Positions 62,190-64,000 of a stretch of DNA of 64,000 nt are shown here, one piece after another; within the stretch, counting starts at the first letter, position 1, and every line of letters starts with the position of its first letter. Source of the stretch: Streptomyces sp. NBC_00461 (GTDB lineage: Bacteria; Actinomycetota; Actinomycetes; Streptomycetales; Streptomycetaceae); assembly GCF_036013935.1 (NCBI RefSeq), contig NZ_CP107902.1, forward strand, positions 9,147,001 to 9,211,000. Reading direction: 5' to 3'. The notes under the pieces were generated by a model that ran no database searches, was not told the origin of the DNA, and saw only the letters and a program-made list of their open reading frames with translations. Both the position numbers and the translations under genes were made by a program.

Positions 62190-63587
62190 ATGACGGAAAT
62201 TCTTGTGCAGACGGCTTCGGGGGGCTGGACTCCTCCCGTGACCAGGGTGGTGGAGCACCCGGCATGGGCCGTGCTCAAGGATGCCGTGGAGCGGATCCGG
62301 CCATGGCAGTCCAAGGACGGGTCGATCGACCTCACGGCAGAGGGCGCCCCCGAGCGCGCGGACGCCGAGGCGGCCGTCGGGCGTGTCGTGGAGGCGGTCG
62401 AGGAGCTCTCCCCGCTGCTCCCGCACGACCGCGCCTACCACGAGGCCCTGGTCAAGGACCTGCGCCGGTGGGCCGAGGGCGGCTTCGAGGTGCCCGACTT
62501 CCTCGACTCGCTGCTGGCCTTCCAGCCCGCCGCCAACCGCGCGGACGGCCTCCAGCACCTGGTCGTCTTCCCGATGTACACGCAGAACGGCAACCCCGAC
62601 CGCAACCTCGAAGCGGTAGTGCTGCGCATGGTCTGGCCCCAGTGGCTGGCCGAGCTGGAGCGCAGCCGCTACGACAACCCGCTGTTCTGCGGCATCAAGT
62701 TCGAGGACTTCACGGCCGGCTACGACACCAACTCCGCCGTGCTCTTCCCGGAGACCATCGCCGTGCGCGAGGCGCCGGAACGCTTCTCCTGGGGTGGCAT
62801 CTTCTGCGACCGAGAGGCCGCCCGCTTCCGCCGGGTCACCGAGGCCGCCGTCGGCATCCTGGGCGTCGAGCTGCCCGAGGACGTCGCCGCCATGGTCCAC
62901 GACCAGACGCGCTGCGAGGAGGCCTTCGTCCTGTGGGACATGGTCCACGACCGCACGCACAGCCACGGCGACCTGCCCTTCGACCCGTTCATGATCAAGC
63001 AGCGCCAGCCGTTCTGGATGTACGGCCTGGAGGAGCTGCGCTGCGACCTCACGGCCTTCAGGGAGGCCGTGAAACTGGAGGCCGACGGCGTCCCGCAGGC
63101 CCGTGACGTGCAGTACGCGGTCCTCTTCGACCGCATGTTCCGCTTCCCGGTCACCGGTGAGCGCGTGCGCAACTACGACGGCCTCGGTGGTCAGCTGCTC
63201 TTCGCCTACCTGCACAAGCACGACGTGATCCGCTGGACGGACAACAAGCTGTTCATCGACTGGCAGCGCGCCCCGCAGGTCACCAACCAGCTGTGCGCCG
63301 AGATCGAGAAGCTCTACCGCGACGGCATCGACCGCCCCAAGCTCGTCCACTGGTTCGCCGGATACGAGCTGGTCTCCAGCTATGTCGCCCCGCATCCCGG
63401 CTCCCGCTGGGCCAAGGGTCCGGACGCCCTCGACCTGAGCCAGCCGCCGCGGAAGCTCGTCGATGACGTGCTTCCGGACGAGTTTCCGCTGAGCATGTTC
63501 TATGAGGCCCTTTCCAAGAAGCTGAAGAACGTGATCGCCTCCACCAAGGGGATCACCGCGGAGAGCGCCGAGCGGGTGGCCGCGTGA
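62190..63587 (+). CDS. DUF6421 family protein
   Basis: 465 residues from ATG 62190, GGAGGA six bases before. Well-conserved Streptomyces protein: LLAFQPAANRADGLQHLVVF, MYTQNGNPDRNLEAVVLRMV, WDMVHDRTHSHGDLPFDPFM (a cluster of His/Asp that may bind metal) and VIRWTDNKLFIDWQ. No known catalytic fold recognised. Followed immediately by an SDR gene (the stop overlaps a possible GTG of the SDR), a pairing that suggests a common pathway. Confidence 0.9.
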   Translation: MTEILVQTASGGWTPPVTRVVEHPAWAVLKDAVERIRPWQSKDGSIDLTAEGAPERADAEAAVGRVVEAVEELSPLLPHDRAYHEALVKDLRRWAEGGFEVPDFLDSLLAFQPAANRADGLQHLVVFPMYTQNGNPDRNLEAVVLRMVWPQWLAELERSRYDNPLFCGIKFEDFTAGYDTNSAVLFPETIAVREAPERFSWGGIFCDREAARFRRVTEAAVGILGVELPEDVAAMVHDQTRCEEAFVLWDMVHDRTHSHGDLPFDPFMIKQRQPFWMYGLEELRCDLTAFREAVKLEADGVPQARDVQYAVLFDRMFRFPVTGERVRNYDGLGGQLLFAYLHKHDVIRWTDNKLFIDWQRAPQVTNQLCAEIEKLYRDGIDRPKLVHWFAGYELVSSYVAPHPGSRWAKGPDALDLSQPPRKLVDDVLPDEFPLSMFYEALSKKLKNVIASTKGITAESAERVAA

Positions 63588-63628
63588 GCGACCGCACCAC
63601 CAGGAACACTGCTCAGGAGGCGAAGACC

Positions 63629-64000
63629 ATGGCGGGGAACGGAGCTCTCAGCGGTGCGGTGATCGCGGTGGCCGGCGCGGGCGGACCCGCCGGCCGGGCG
63701 GCGCTGCTACGGCTGGCCGAAGCAGGGGCGACCGTCGTCGCCGCCGACAACGACCCCGAGCGGCTCGCGGAGGCGGTGGACGCGGCCCGCTACGCGTCGG
63801 GCGGCGCCACCGTCACCGGCGAGCCCGTGGACCTGCTGGACCTGGAGTCCACCCAGGAGTGGGCCACGCACATCGAGAAGGAGTTCGGCCGCGTCGACGG
63901 CCTCGTCCACCTCGTGGGCGGCTGGCGCGGCAGTGAGACCTTCATCAAGACGAGCCTGGACGACTGGGACTTCCTGGAGCTGCTGCTCATCCGCACCGTG
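63629..64000 (+). CDS. SDR family oxidoreductase (3' end outside window)
   Basis: First 124 residues only. Start ATG 63629 is favoured by CAGGAGG eight bases upstream; GTG 63584, overlapping the DUF6421 stop, is in the same frame. The Rossmann motif is IAVAGAGGPAGRAALLRLAE, slightly unlike the usual TGxxxGIG. VVAADNDPERL has an acidic residue after the second strand, which favours NAD. DGLVHLVGGWRG replaces NNAG. Coupled to DUF6421. Confidence 0.88.
   Translation, partial: MAGNGALSGAVIAVAGAGGPAGRAALLRLAEAGATVVAADNDPERLAEAVDAARYASGGATVTGEPVDLLDLESTQEWATHIEKEFGRVDGLVHLVGGWRGSETFIKTSLDDWDFLELLLIRTV

Overview
This is a stretch of a very GC-rich actinomycete chromosome, almost certainly Streptomyces. 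Third codon positions are nearly all G or C, GTG starts are common, and GGAGG-type ribosome sites are frequent. Many genes belong to Streptomyces-typical families: DUF5997, DUF6421, DUF2630, DUF5134, Rv1733c-like, DinB, VOC, LAL and TetR regulators. I see no rRNA, tRNA, insertion sequence, prophage, CRISPR array or large secondary-metabolite cluster. The window reads as ordinary chromosome rich in transport, sugar use, regulation and cell-envelope genes. It begins inside an FAD oxidoreductase and ends inside a short-chain dehydrogenase.

Layout. 1-8 kb: oxidoreductase tail; a TetR regulator divergent from a class II aldolase/PfkB kinase pair; a DHA2 exporter; small VOC and DinB enzymes; a LuxR regulator. 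7.3-13.5 kb, minus strand: a six-gene run of substrate-binding lipoprotein, two ABC permeases, KdgD, GudD and an SDR. This looks like a sugar-diacid (glucarate/galactarate) import and catabolism operon without its own ATPase. 14.2-15.8 kb: an NlpC/P60-like protein behind a clear c-di-AMP (ydaO) riboswitch; the catalytic Cys is replaced by Asn. 16-20 kb: DUF5997, a LysR effector domain without a DNA-binding domain, a rhomboid-like membrane protein, and a permease pair with a long His/Asp metal-binding loop. 20-30 kb: alpha/beta hydrolase and LAL regulator (divergent), BBE-type flavoprotein, Lrp and FUSC protein (divergent), lactonase, then a duplicated terminator block before a CbiX-like chelatase.

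30-40 kb: BadF-type sugar kinase overlapping ung, BNR-repeat propeller protein, Rv1733c-like membrane protein, aquaglyceroporin, secreted acid-phosphatase-like protein, and efeO-efeB without efeU. 40-50 kb: AidB-like acyl-CoA dehydrogenase, PaaX regulator, old-yellow-enzyme with divergent ArsR regulator, nucleobase permease that overlaps arsR tail to tail, ferredoxin-NADP reductase, TetR, HAD and PAP2 phosphatases. 50-64 kb: M56 peptidase, DUF5134, an FUSC/MarR operon with a clean palindromic operator, a multi-domain glycoside hydrolase with no signal peptide, DinB/VOC/GNAT enzymes, a GDPD phosphodiesterase, DUF6421 and an SDR.

The most notable points are the riboswitch-controlled pseudo-peptidase, the putative glucarate ABC operon, the decayed tandem duplication that spared only its terminator, the His-rich permease pair, and several operator-like palindromes beside regulator genes. 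Functions are inferred from sequence motifs recognised by eye; no database search was possible.
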